Numbered from the stretch's first letter, positions 15,318-23,057 are shown. The stretch: DNA of 23,102 nt from an uncultured Oxalobacter sp. (GCA_905202055.1 CAJKQK010000028.1:1-23102), one strand, 5' to 3'. The notes: generated from the letters alone by a model not told the origin. Numbers and translations are program-made.

Positions 15318-16706
15318 ATGAAAACTGATTCTTCTCCTATTGTTGCAATAGCCACACCACCTGGACGCGGAGGTGTCGGTATTGTTCGCATTTCAGGCAA
15401 AAATCTGGAACCACTCATTAACGAGCTATTCAAGGACACAATGGCCGATTTGCCATTAACCCCGCGTTACGCTCATTTCCTGCCTTTCCTGGATGCCGAT
15501 AAATCCATCATTGATGAGGGCCTTGCCATTTATTTCAAGGCACCGAATTCATTTACCGGAGAAGATGTTCTCGAGCTGCAGGGACATGGAGGCACCACGG
15601 TACTGCAGATGGTTCTGAAAAGATGTCTCGAAGCAGGCGAGAAATTCGATCTCAGGATGGCAGAGCCCGGCGAATTCACACGCCGTGCCTTTTTGAACGA
15701 CCGGATCGACCTTGCACAGGCCGAAGCCATCGCTGACCTGATCGATGCGACGACAGAAGAAGCGGTTCGTTCAGCGTCCCGTTCCCTGTCGGGTGTTTTT
15801 TCAAAAGAAATTCACGAGCTGGTTGCCAATATCATTCAATTGCGCATGATGGTTGAATCATCACTCGACTTCCCGGAGGAAGACATCGAATTCCTGAAAA
15901 AGGAAAATGTGGAAGGAAAAATCGCCAAAATTCAGGAAGCGCTTGCAGCTATCATTGCCCAGTCCGCCCAGGGTGCATTGTTAAGAGAAGGCATCCACGT
16001 CGTACTGGCAGGCCAGACCAACGTCGGCAAATCGTCTTTATTGAATACACTGGCTGGTTCCAATGTCGCCATCGTTACCCCGATAGCCGGGACAACACGC
16101 GATAAAATTACCGAAACCATCCAGATTGAAGGCGTTCCCGTCACCATTATCGATACAGCAGGCATTCGGGCAAACAGCGCGGAAGATGAAGTCGAACGCA
16201 TCGGTATTGAACGGACATGGGCGGAAATCGGCAAGGCAGACGTCATCCTGCATTTGCTTGACGCGAGCCTGGGACCAACCCGTGCAGATGAAAAAATCGC
16301 AGCGGACTTTCCAGACAACATTCCAGTCATCCAGATCTGGAACAAAATCGACATTTCCGGACACAGACCTTCTGTCGATTCCATGTTCGGTATCACTCAA
16401 GTCTATCTGTCGACCCAGACAGAACAGGGCATCGACCTCTTGAGGGATGAGCTGCTGAAAATCGCAGGCTGGACACAAACGGGAGAATCCACCTACCTCG
16501 CCCGCGAACGTCACCTGACAGCCATGAAAGTAGCTGAACAACATCTGGCAATCGCCTCGGAACATGCAACAGCGGCAAATCCGTCCATCGACCTGTTGGC
16601 TGAAGAATTACGGCTGGCACAGGACGCCTTGAACAGCATTACCGGCGAATTCACGTCTGACGACCTGCTCGGCCTGATATTCTCCCGTTTCTGCATCGGA
16701 AAATAA
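15318..16706 (+). CDS. mnmE: tRNA uridine-5-carboxymethylaminomethyl modification GTPase MnmE
   Basis: With MnmG this GTPase installs the cmnm5 group on the wobble uridine (U34) of certain tRNAs, using a methylene-THF-derived carbon. The 462-residue protein has all landmarks: the N-terminal folate-binding domain starting IVAIATPPGRGGVGIVRISG; the GEFTRRAFLNDRIDLAQAEA helix (118-137); an inserted G domain with G1 GQTNVGKSS (232-240), G2 (T259-T260), G3 DTAG (279-282) and G4 NKID; and the invariant C-terminal FCIGK (458-462). The cysteine in FCIGK is needed for activity in the family. The ATG at 15318 has no Shine-Dalgarno; a GATAAT lies 5 bases upstream, so a leaderless or very short-leader message is possible. 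It is followed directly by a terminator and is therefore a single-gene unit. In many bacteria mnmE follows yidC-rnpA; that context is not kept here. Confidence 0.98.
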   Translation: MKTDSSPIVAIATPPGRGGVGIVRISGKNLEPLINELFKDTMADLPLTPRYAHFLPFLDADKSIIDEGLAIYFKAPNSFTGEDVLELQGHGGTTVLQMVLKRCLEAGEKFDLRMAEPGEFTRRAFLNDRIDLAQAEAIADLIDATTEEAVRSASRSLSGVFSKEIHELVANIIQLRMMVESSLDFPEEDIEFLKKENVEGKIAKIQEALAAIIAQSAQGALLREGIHVVLAGQTNVGKSSLLNTLAGSNVAIVTPIAGTTRDKITETIQIEGVPVTIIDTAGIRANSAEDEVERIGIERTWAEIGKADVILHLLDASLGPTRADEKIAADFPDNIPVIQIWNKIDISGHRPSVDSMFGITQVYLSTQTEQGIDLLRDELLKIAGWTQTGESTYLARERHLTAMKVAEQHLAIASEHATAANPSIDLLAEELRLAQDALNSITGEFTSDDLLGLIFSRFCIGK

Positions 16707-16723
16707 TTTTCCTGCCTCGAACG

Positions 16724-16762
16724 CTCCATGAAATTCGCCCGGATTTCATGGAGTTTGTTTTC
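16724..16762 (+). terminator. Rho-independent terminator of mnmE
   Basis: CTCCATGAAAT (16724-16734) and ATTTCATGGAG (16743-16753) form an 11-bp perfect stem with an 8-base loop, followed by TTTGTTTT. It lies 18 bases after the mnmE stop. Confidence 0.9.
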
Positions 16763-16895
16763 TGTGCCATTCTTTTCTGTCCCTGACACGACCGCAGCCT
16801 CCTCCTGCAAAAAACTGGTTCATTTCATTCAAACAAGTAAATATGTCTGTTTGGAAGATATTCATTTAAAATAGAGGGTTCCAAAGGAACTACAT

Positions 16896-18014
16896 ATGTC
16901 TATTTCCCCTACACAAGAAATTATCGACGAGCTGCGCGCCGGTCGTATGGTTATTCTGGTTGACGATGAAGATCGTGAAAACGAGGGTGACCTGATGATT
17001 GCCGCTGATTTCATCACACCGGAAGCCATCAACTTCATGGCTAAATATGCCCGTGGCCTCGTTTGTCTGACCCTGACAAGGGAACGATGCGATCAGCTCG
17101 GGCTCGTCCCAATGGCACGTGATAACCGCAGCTCATACAACACGGCATTCACAACCTCGATAGAAGCCGCTGAAGGAGTAACTACAGGTATTTCGGCTTA
17201 TGACCGTGCCCGCACGGTTGCTGTTGCCGTTGCCAAAAACGCAAAACCGCAAGACATCGTCCAGCCCGGACACATCTTTCCGATCACCGCAAAAGAAGGC
17301 GGTGTCTTGATGAGAGCGGGCCATACCGAAGCCGGCTGTGATCTGACGGCATTGGCGGGCCTGACCCCGGCAAGCGTCATTTGCGAAATCATGAATGAAG
17401 ACGGTTCGATGGCGCGTCTGCCGGAACTGCTTGAATTTGCCGATAAACACCATCTCAAAATCGGTACCATTGCCGACCTGATCAGCTATCGCAACCAGCA
17501 TGAAAGCATCATCGAACGTATTGCCGAAAACGAACTGAATACAGTGGCCGGAGCATTTCGTGGCCTCGTTTATCGCGACAAACCCAGCCAGTCCGTCCAT
17601 CTGGCTCTTGTCAAAGGCAACATCACACCTGATGAAGAAACACTCGTCAGAGTCCACCAGCCTCTCTCTCTGGTCGATCTTATCGAAACCCGTTACACGT
17701 CACATTCATGGAACCTGGCCGACTCCATGAAAAAAATACATGCATCCGAGCGCGGAATACTTGTATTATTGAACTGTAGCGAAGAATCGACAGAATCATT
17801 TGTCGACAATTTCAACGCCCTGGGCAAACAAAAAACGAACGATTCGGCGTCAGCAAAAAGTGAAATCATTCGAAATCACGGAATCGGCGCACAAATTCTG
17901 CGGGATATCGGTGTCGGCAAAATGAAACTGTTGGCCAATCCCAAAAAAATGCCGTCCATGACAACCGGCTTCAACCTTGATATAACCGGTTATCTGGACA
18001 GCAAAGATATTTAA
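16896..18014 (+). CDS. ribB: 3,4-dihydroxy-2-butanone-4-phosphate synthase with a degenerate GTP cyclohydrolase II domain (RibBA-like)
   Basis: The N-terminal domain (about residues 1-200) makes 3,4-dihydroxy-2-butanone 4-phosphate from ribulose 5-phosphate for riboflavin. It has VDDEDRENEGDLMIAA (22-37) with the acidic magnesium site, and HTEAGCDL (143-150). Residues 205-372 align with GTP cyclohydrolase II at VRVHQPLSLVDLIE, but the expected zinc-binding CxTGD...RCDCG segment is replaced by a short stretch without any cysteine (251-280). GTP hydrolysis is therefore not expected, as in the RibBX-type variants common in proteobacteria. The end is recognisable (IGAQILRDIGVGKMKLLANP, then DITGYL). 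The start at 16896 has AAAGGA with 7 bases' spacing. It is the first gene of ribB-ribH-nusB, 26 bases before ribH. I found no FMN riboswitch in the 135 bases between the mnmE terminator and the start. A separate active ribA must exist elsewhere. Confidence 0.95.
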   Translation: MSISPTQEIIDELRAGRMVILVDDEDRENEGDLMIAADFITPEAINFMAKYARGLVCLTLTRERCDQLGLVPMARDNRSSYNTAFTTSIEAAEGVTTGISAYDRARTVAVAVAKNAKPQDIVQPGHIFPITAKEGGVLMRAGHTEAGCDLTALAGLTPASVICEIMNEDGSMARLPELLEFADKHHLKIGTIADLISYRNQHESIIERIAENELNTVAGAFRGLVYRDKPSQSVHLALVKGNITPDEETLVRVHQPLSLVDLIETRYTSHSWNLADSMKKIHASERGILVLLNCSEESTESFVDNFNALGKQKTNDSASAKSEIIRNHGIGAQILRDIGVGKMKLLANPKKMPSMTTGFNLDITGYLDSKDI

Positions 18015-18040
18015 ACATTCATCCACGACCAAGGAGAACG

Positions 18041-18529
18041 ATGATGACAGTCAACACTTTTGAAATTGATCTTCAAGGCCAGGATCTGAGAATCGGTATT
18101 GTTCAGTCCCGCTTTAACGAAGAAATCTGCCGCGGACTTTTAAGTGCCTGCCTCACCGAACTCAAACGGCTCGGCGTTGCCGATGAAGACATTCTTGTAG
18201 CCACCGTTCCGGGAGCACTGGAAATCCCTACTGCACTGCAGAAAATGGCCGAATCGCAGCAATTCGACGCCCTGATCGCCGTAGGTGGAATCATCAAGGG
18301 AGAAACCTATCATTTCGAGCTGGTTTCCAATGAGTCCGCTGCCGGCATTTCACGAGTCGCCCTCGACTTCGATATGCCGATTGCCAATGCCATTTTAACG
18401 ACTTATACGGATGAACAGGCTGAAGCACGTATGGTTGAGAAAGGAACAGAAGCCGCCCGCGTCGCTGTCGAGATGGCCAATCTTGTCATGTCGATCGATG
18501 AACTGGAACCACCGGAAGAGAACGAATAA
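18041..18529 (+). CDS. ribH: 6,7-dimethyl-8-ribityllumazine synthase
   Basis: RibH condenses the RibB product with 5-amino-6-ribitylaminouracil to give lumazine, the direct precursor of riboflavin. The 162-residue protein has the normal length and motifs: IGIVQSRFNEEI (18-29), TVPGALEIPTALQKMA (55-70), and GGIIKGETYHFELVSNESAAG (82-102), with the catalytic histidine H91. The AAGGAG Shine-Dalgarno (18031-18036) lies 4 bases before the ATG at 18041 and 7 bases before the ATG at 18044, so MTVNTFEID from 18044 may be the real start. The second gene of the riboflavin group, it starts 26 bases after ribB and ends 47 bases before nusB, an arrangement common in proteobacteria. The enzyme normally forms a large hollow assembly, but the assembly type cannot be read here. 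Confidence 0.97.
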   Translation: MMTVNTFEIDLQGQDLRIGIVQSRFNEEICRGLLSACLTELKRLGVADEDILVATVPGALEIPTALQKMAESQQFDALIAVGGIIKGETYHFELVSNESAAGISRVALDFDMPIANAILTTYTDEQAEARMVEKGTEAARVAVEMANLVMSIDELEPPEENE

Positions 18530-18576
18530 CACTTTCACAAAACATTTTTCTTTGTGATATTTCCTGCATTATTAAA

Positions 18577-19047
18577 ATGAAAACTACATCAGTTCATGCC
18601 AATCCATCCAAAAACCGTTCGCCCCGGCATCGTTCGAGGGAATTCGCCCTCCAAGGCTTATACGAATGGTTATTGAACCGTGATGACGCCCCCGTCATCA
18701 TTGAACACATCCGGCAGGCACACGGATTCGACAAGGCCGATACGGGTCATTTCGTGACGCTTTTGTCCGGCAGCATTCATCAGGCGGACAAATTACGCGA
18801 AGAACTTGCACCTCACATCGATCGCCCGCTTGAAGAATTGTCGCCTGTCGAACATGCCATTCTGATTCTGGGTGCATTCGAACTGGCCAATCACATTGAA
18901 ATCCCCTATCGTGTCGTCATCAACGAAGCGGTTGAACTGACCAAATCCTTTGGCGGTATTGACGGGCATAAATTCGTGAATGGCGTTCTTGACAAGCTGG
19001 CAGCGAAATTACGGCCTGTCGAAGTGGAAGCGGATCGCAAGGCATAA
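18577..19047 (+). CDS. nusB: Transcription antitermination factor NusB
   Basis: NusB binds boxA RNA with NusE (ribosomal protein S10) and helps RNA polymerase read through rRNA operons. The 156-residue protein is all-helical. It has the family signature RHRSREFALQGLYEWLLN (18-35) with its basic N-terminus, ELSPVEHAILILGAFEL (86-102), IPYRVVINEAVELTKSFGG (109-127) and HKFVNGVLDKLA (130-141). The ATG at 18577 has no visible Shine-Dalgarno. Translation may depend on the flow from ribH, 47 bases upstream, though no overlap exists. It is the last gene of the ribB-ribH-nusB group. It converges on metF and may share that gene's terminator hairpin, although the T-run is on the metF side. Confidence 0.96.
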   Translation: MKTTSVHANPSKNRSPRHRSREFALQGLYEWLLNRDDAPVIIEHIRQAHGFDKADTGHFVTLLSGSIHQADKLREELAPHIDRPLEELSPVEHAILILGAFELANHIEIPYRVVINEAVELTKSFGGIDGHKFVNGVLDKLAAKLRPVEVEADRKA

Positions 19048-19082
19048 AAAATGACGCCGTTCAGCAAACTGACCGGCGCCAC
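19047..19082 (-). terminator. Rho-independent terminator of the ahcY-metF operon
   Basis: On the minus strand TGGCGCCGGTCAG (19082-19070) pairs with CTGAACGGCGTCA (19065-19053) over 13 positions with one mismatch and one G-U. The loop is short and six Ts follow. It starts a few bases after the metF stop. On the plus strand the same hairpin follows nusB by 5 bases, but there is no T-run after it. Confidence 0.88.
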
Positions 19083-19086
19083 ATTC

Positions 19087-19971
19087 TCAGACCTGTACGG
19101 CTTCGGCTTTCTTGTCGGAGCCGATTTCTTTTCTTTCATCCAGCTTCAGGCGATGCCAGATTTCCCGCGTCGTTGCGGCCTTGTTCAGGCTGTAAAAGTG
19201 AAGGCCCGGGGCTCCTCCAGCCAGTAACTGTTCACATAGTTCAGTCACGACATCCAGACCGAATGCACGAATGGAAACCAGATCGTCCCCATAACTTTCC
19301 AGTCTCAGACGAACCCAGCGTGGAATTTCCGCTCCACACATATCGGAAAATTGTGCCAGTTGCTTGAAATTGGTGATCGGCATAATACCGGCAATCACCG
19401 GAATATCAACTCCGGCTTTTTGCACATTTTCCATGAAACGAAAATACGCGGACGCATTGTAGAAATACTGTGTAATAGCCGCATCCGCACCCGCCTGAAC
19501 CTTTCGGACAAAATTGTCCACGTCATCCTGCAGGGACTTTGCCTGAGGATGCATTTCCGGATAGGCAGCGACATCGACACGGAACCAGTCGCCCGTTTCG
19601 GCACGGATAAATTCAACCAGCTCATTGGCATAACGGAATTCTCCCAGAATGCCATAAGAACTCGGCAAATCGCCACGAAGTGCCACAATATGCCTGATAC
19701 CGTTTGCACGACATTCATTCAGGCGTTCCCGGACAGATTCCCGTGTCGTCCCGATACAGGTGACATGAGGAGCCGCCTCAAATCCTTCCTTCTGGATCTC
19801 CAGAGCGATATTATGCGTTCCCTGTTGTGTCGATCCACCCGCGCCGTAAGTGATCGAAAAGTATTTTGGCGATAATTCGGCCAGCTCTGCACGTGTCTTG
19901 CGCAGTGTATCGATCCCTTCCGGCGTCTTTGGAGGAAAAACTTCAATACTGAAACTTTTTTGTGATGGCAT
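19087..19971 (-). CDS. metF: 5,10-methylenetetrahydrofolate reductase (NADH/FAD)
   Basis: MetF reduces methylene-THF to 5-methyl-THF, the methyl donor for methionine synthesis. The 294-residue TIM-barrel protein is family length. It has SIEVFPPKTPEG (8-19) with the catalytic glutamate E10, SITYGAGGSTQQGT (39-52), VTCIG, IRHIVALRGDLP and YPEMHPQAKS. In the second half are AITQYFYNASAYF and VIAGIMPITNFKQ, all standard flavin- and folate-binding regions. The ATG at 19971 directly follows the stop of the upstream holin-family gene (TAAATG), so translation is coupled; a weak GAAG lies before it. It is the last gene of the ahcY-holin-metF operon, with its own terminator. Being on a transcript behind an SAH riboswitch, it may rise with SAH along with AhcY, if the effect reaches past the first gene. 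Confidence 0.97.
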   Translation of the reverse strand: MPSQKSFSIEVFPPKTPEGIDTLRKTRAELAELSPKYFSITYGAGGSTQQGTHNIALEIQKEGFEAAPHVTCIGTTRESVRERLNECRANGIRHIVALRGDLPSSYGILGEFRYANELVEFIRAETGDWFRVDVAAYPEMHPQAKSLQDDVDNFVRKVQAGADAAITQYFYNASAYFRFMENVQKAGVDIPVIAGIMPITNFKQLAQFSDMCGAEIPRWVRLRLESYGDDLVSIRAFGLDVVTELCEQLLAGGAPGLHFYSLNKAATTREIWHRLKLDERKEIGSDKKAEAVQV

Positions 19972-20313
19972 TTAATTCTTCAATAACAAAGTGGACAGTG
20001 CCCACGAAATGATACTGTACAGCAGTGCTCCCCCTATCGCAGCCCAGAAGCTGCTGACATAAAAACCATCTACCATTCTGGAAACCAGCCAGAACAGCAA
20101 ACCATTGATGACAAAAATGAAAAGACCCAGTGTCACCAGCGTTACAGGCAATGTCAAAACAACGAGAATCGGCCGGATCAGCGCATTGACCAGTCCCAGC
20201 ACCAACGCCGCTATCAGCGCAGTCCAGAAACCGGAAATCCTGATTGACGTCATCAGATAAGGCAAAACGAGCAAAGCAACCGTATTAATCAGCCAGACGA
20301 TGAGAATACGCAT
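19972..20313 (-). CDS. Small four-helix membrane protein of the phage holin 4-2 / YvlD-like family
   Basis: A 113-residue very hydrophobic protein with four membrane segments (about residues 3-21, 27-46, 53-77 and 88-109). The family signature LVNALIRPILVVLTLPVTLV followed by TLGLFIFVINGLLFWLV is clear. These chromosomal proteins are called 'phage holin family' by fold only; nothing here is phage-related, and the function is not established. It has a strong Shine-Dalgarno (AGGAGG, 6 bases before the ATG) and ends directly against the metF start. The position between ahcY and metF is, from memory, shared by many betaproteobacteria, which hints that it is a stable part of the methyl-cycle operon; this is not tested here. 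A lytic role is unlikely, because no endolysin gene is near. Confidence 0.9.
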   Translation of the reverse strand: MRILIVWLINTVALLVLPYLMTSIRISGFWTALIAALVLGLVNALIRPILVVLTLPVTLVTLGLFIFVINGLLFWLVSRMVDGFYVSSFWAAIGGALLYSIISWALSTLLLKN

Positions 20314-20444
20314 GATTCCCCTCCTAAAAAATAGTGGAACACTTGTTCAGACATCAGACAATACTGATACCGTATGAGCATCATATCCAAAATTCGTCTG
20401 GCTAAAGTGACGGAAAATGAATTCCGTGCACTTCTTGATATCGA

Positions 20445-21857
20445 TTAATATCTGTAGTGGTTCGGTTTATACGGACCTTCTTTTTTGACACCGATATAGG
20501 CAGCCTGTTCATCCGACAGTTCAGTGAGCACCGCATTCAATTTCTTCAATTGCAGACGGGCGACTTTTTCATCAAGATGTTTCGGCAGTGTATAAACACC
20601 TACAGGATATGCTTGGGTATTGGTAAACAGTTCAATCTGCGCAATCGTCTGATTGGCAAAAGACGAACTCATGACATAAGAAGGATGGCCTGTGCCACAA
20701 CCCAGATTGACCAGACGGCCTTCTGCCAGAAGAATGATTCTGTTACCGTTCGGGAGAATGATGTGATCGACCTGCGGCTTGATATTATCCCAGGTATATT
20801 GTTTCATCGAAGCGACATCGATTTCATTATCGAAGTGGCCGATATTGCAAACGATAGCCTGATCCTTCATCTTCACCATATGGTCATGGGTAATGACATG
20901 GTAATTGCCGGTACAGGTCACGAAGATGTCAGCCATTTCCGCTGCATAGTCCATCGTAACGACACGATAGCCTTCCATCGCTGCCTGAAGCGCACAAATC
21001 GGGTCCACTTCTGTTACCCAGACCTGAGCCGAAAGTGCCCTTAATGCCTGCGCACACCCCTTGCCGACGTCACCATAACCGCAAACGACAGCCACCTTGC
21101 CCGCAATCATCACGTCTGTAGCCCGTTTGATGCCGTCAACCAGCGATTCACGGCAACCATACAGATTGTCGAACTTGGACTTGGTAACGGAGTCGTTCAC
21201 ATTGATGGCAGGAAACCTCAGCTTGCCTTCTTCATGCATCTGGTAGAGACGATGAACACCTGTCGTGGTTTCTTCGGTAACACCCTTGATTTCCTTGATG
21301 CGTTTGGAATACCAGTTCGGATCCGTTTTCAAATGACGCTTGATGGCGTTGAACAGGCAAACTTCTTCTTCCGAACCCGGATGATCCAGAACGGACAGAT
21401 CCTGTTCGGCACGGCTTCCCAAATGAAGCAGAAGGGTTGCATCACCACCATCGTCCAGAATCATGTTTGAATAACCGCCGTCAGGCCATTCAAAAATGCG
21501 GTGAGTGAATTCCCAGTAGTCATCCAGCGATTCGCCCTTGAATGCGAACACAGGGGTACCATTGGATGCGATCGCTGCGGCAGCGTGATCCTGAGTAGAA
21601 TAAATATTGCACGACGCCCAACGGACTTTCGCGCCAAGCGCTTCCAGAGTCTGGATCAATACAGCGGTTTGAATCGTCATATGCAGCGAACCGCTGATAC
21701 GTGCCCCCGCCAATGGTTTGGATGCAGCGTATTCTTCCCGGATAGCCATCAACCCCGGCATTTCGGTTTCTGCAATCTTGATTTCCTTGTTACCCCATGC
21801 AGTCAGTTTGGGGTCGGCAATGTAAAAATCCTGTTCGGTTTTGGATACAGCGCTCAT
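20445..21857 (-). CDS. ahcY: Adenosylhomocysteinase (S-adenosylhomocysteine hydrolase)
   Basis: AhcY splits S-adenosylhomocysteine into adenosine and homocysteine, removing the product inhibitor of methyltransferases. The 470-residue NAD-dependent enzyme has SGSLHMTIQTAVLIQTL (55-71), NIYSTQDHAAAAI, the NAD-binding VCGYGDVGKGCAQALR (258-273), and the C-terminal PYKPNHYRY, whose lysine and tyrosine close the NAD site of the partner subunit. An insertion near 146-195, typical of the long bacterial form, is present. The open frame includes a GTG one codon upstream, but AGGAG is 6 bases before the ATG at 21857, which I chose. It is preceded by an SAH riboswitch, so expression should increase when SAH builds up. 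It is the first gene of ahcY-holin-metF; the 131-base gap downstream contains no clear terminator. Confidence 0.98.
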   Translation of the reverse strand: MSAVSKTEQDFYIADPKLTAWGNKEIKIAETEMPGLMAIREEYAASKPLAGARISGSLHMTIQTAVLIQTLEALGAKVRWASCNIYSTQDHAAAAIASNGTPVFAFKGESLDDYWEFTHRIFEWPDGGYSNMILDDGGDATLLLHLGSRAEQDLSVLDHPGSEEEVCLFNAIKRHLKTDPNWYSKRIKEIKGVTEETTTGVHRLYQMHEEGKLRFPAINVNDSVTKSKFDNLYGCRESLVDGIKRATDVMIAGKVAVVCGYGDVGKGCAQALRALSAQVWVTEVDPICALQAAMEGYRVVTMDYAAEMADIFVTCTGNYHVITHDHMVKMKDQAIVCNIGHFDNEIDVASMKQYTWDNIKPQVDHIILPNGNRIILLAEGRLVNLGCGTGHPSYVMSSSFANQTIAQIELFTNTQAYPVGVYTLPKHLDEKVARLQLKKLNAVLTELSDEQAAYIGVKKEGPYKPNHYRY

Positions 21858-21892
21858 CACGCTCTCCTTTCTAAAATAATGAGAAAAAAGTA

Positions 21893-22000
21893 ACGTGAGC
21901 GCCGTTTTGAAGAATCCGAGCCTGGCTAAAATATTTTCGTATCTTTCAACTGTAAAACAGGAATGACGGAAATATTTTGTTGCAACGCTCCTCGGACGTG
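21893..22000 (-). promoter_or_regulatory. S-adenosylhomocysteine (SAH) riboswitch upstream of ahcY
   Basis: On the minus strand the leader reads CGTCCGAGGAGCGTTGCAAC (from about 21999), later GCCAGGCTCGGAT, then AACGGCGCTCACG. These are the conserved blocks of the SAH riboswitch. CCGAG (21995-21991) pairs with CTCGG (21920-21916) as P1, and GAGCG (21990-21986) pairs with CGCTC (21901-21897) as the pseudoknot. The non-conserved hairpin between them is AT-rich. This class turns expression on when SAH binds. The ribosome site AGGAGAGCGTG contains another GAGCG (21864-21860), able to compete for the same CGCTC, which gives a likely translation switch. Confidence 0.93.
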
Positions 22001-22076
22001 CGGCAATATTACATGAAAAAAGGCAACTTGTTAAATTTTCGCTGCCGTCTCCACCATTATCAATGGTAAAACAGCG

Positions 22077-23009
22077 TCAGTTGCCCAGAATGGCACCAGT
22101 CTGCAATCCGATCCGTTGGGCAAAATCCGGCGCAGACAGCTTTTCTCCGGTTTCAAGCCGTATCCGGAAAACCCTGATTTCCCCACCTTGGCCACCGACA
22201 TGGAAACTATGGTCATCCATGTCAACTATCGAACCCGGCCTGCCACGGACATCATCAGCTGCTGCGTGAAGATGCTTGTTTGCATCAAGAACCGTAAATT
22301 TCTGGCCATCAAACGTGCTCCATGCGCCCGGTTTCGGATTGCACCCTCTGATCAGGTTATAAACCTGATTGACATGATTGTTCCAGTTTATCCTGGCGTC
22401 TATCGTCCTGAACCATCCTTCATAACTGGCCAGGGCATTATCCTGTGCCCTTTCTTCATAGTCACCCGAAGCGATTCGATCCGCTGTTTCCAGCAAAGCT
22501 TCAATACCCAGCGGGAATAAACGATCATGATACAAAGCTCCCAGCGTCTCATCCGGATAAATGGGAATTCTTTTTTGCAGCAGAATCGGCCCTTCATCCA
22601 TTCCATCTGTGGGACGAAAAACCGTAATGCCCGTTTCCTCTTCACCGCACACAATCGCCCAGTTAATAGCACTGGGGCCGCGATATTTCGGTAACAATGA
22701 AGGATGAAACTGAATCGTGCCGTATTTTGGAATTTTGGCAAATTCTTCCGGCACAAACTGGAGCACATACGCCATGATAGCCAAATCGGGCTTCAACCCG
22801 GCAATAGCTGACAGAGCCTCGGGACTTCTCAGATCGTCAAACTGGAATAATGGAATCCCTTTATCCAATGCATAAAGTTTCAGGGTATCCGGTTCAATCC
22901 CCTTTTTATCAGGAGCAACGAATACTCCGACAATCTCATGCGCACGAGACCGAAAAGCCTCGAGAACCGCTTTTCCGAATCTACGTTGCCCGACAATGAC
23001 AATTCGCAT
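22077..23009 (-). CDS. Formyltransferase-fold protein, probably 10-formyltetrahydrofolate hydrolase/transferase-like
   Basis: A 310-residue protein with an N-terminal formyl-transferase domain (about 1-180) and a C-terminal domain like those of Fmt and the hydrolase part of 10-formyl-THF dehydrogenase. The active-site region FHPSLLPKYRGPSAINWAI (101-119) has catalytic H102, and GMDEGPILLQK (136-146) has catalytic D138. The usual N-x-H of Fmt and ArnA is Q100-F-H102 here. The run HPSLLP..RG.SAINW, LYHDRLFPLGIEALLE, the INWN and NLIRGCNPKPGAWS parts look like the ALDH1L-type hydrolase domain and not like Fmt. The likely substrate is 10-formyl-THF; the product (THF plus formate, or transfer to another acceptor) is open. 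It has no ACP-like or aldehyde dehydrogenase domain. The ATG at 23009 follows AGGGG with 6 bases' spacing; the longer frame from 23027 lacks this. Upstream is a terminator, so it has its own promoter or is read through from upstream. Confidence 0.85.
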   Translation of the reverse strand: MRIVIVGQRRFGKAVLEAFRSRAHEIVGVFVAPDKKGIEPDTLKLYALDKGIPLFQFDDLRSPEALSAIAGLKPDLAIMAYVLQFVPEEFAKIPKYGTIQFHPSLLPKYRGPSAINWAIVCGEEETGITVFRPTDGMDEGPILLQKRIPIYPDETLGALYHDRLFPLGIEALLETADRIASGDYEERAQDNALASYEGWFRTIDARINWNNHVNQVYNLIRGCNPKPGAWSTFDGQKFTVLDANKHLHAAADDVRGRPGSIVDMDDHSFHVGGQGGEIRVFRIRLETGEKLSAPDFAQRIGLQTGAILGN

Positions 23010-23027
23010 GGAAAACCCCTTATGCAT

Positions 23028-23057
23028 AAAAAAAGATGGGTGGACAAGCCACCCATC
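23028..23057 (-). terminator. Strong rho-independent terminator upstream of the formyltransferase-like gene
   Basis: On the minus strand GATGGGTGG (23057-23049) and CCACCCATC (23043-23035) form a perfect 9-bp GC-rich stem with a 5-base loop, followed by seven Ts (23034-23028). It ends the transcript of the gene at the right edge and overlaps the leader of the formyltransferase-like gene, 19 bases before its ATG. Confidence 0.92.

Noticed and set aside
16763..16895. Search for an FMN riboswitch upstream of ribB
   Set aside because: The conserved RFN blocks (AGGATAT, GGGG..CCCAC-like elements) are absent.
19972..20313. Prophage or lysis cassette suggested by the 'holin' family
   Set aside because: No endolysin, spanin or phage structural gene is near; it lies in a metabolic operon.
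20373..20447. 24-codon plus-strand frame (MSIISKIRLAKVTENEFRALLDID) between the holin-family gene and ahcY
   Set aside because: It reads like a protein but is very short, has no Shine-Dalgarno and runs antisense into the end of ahcY. Not enough to call a gene.
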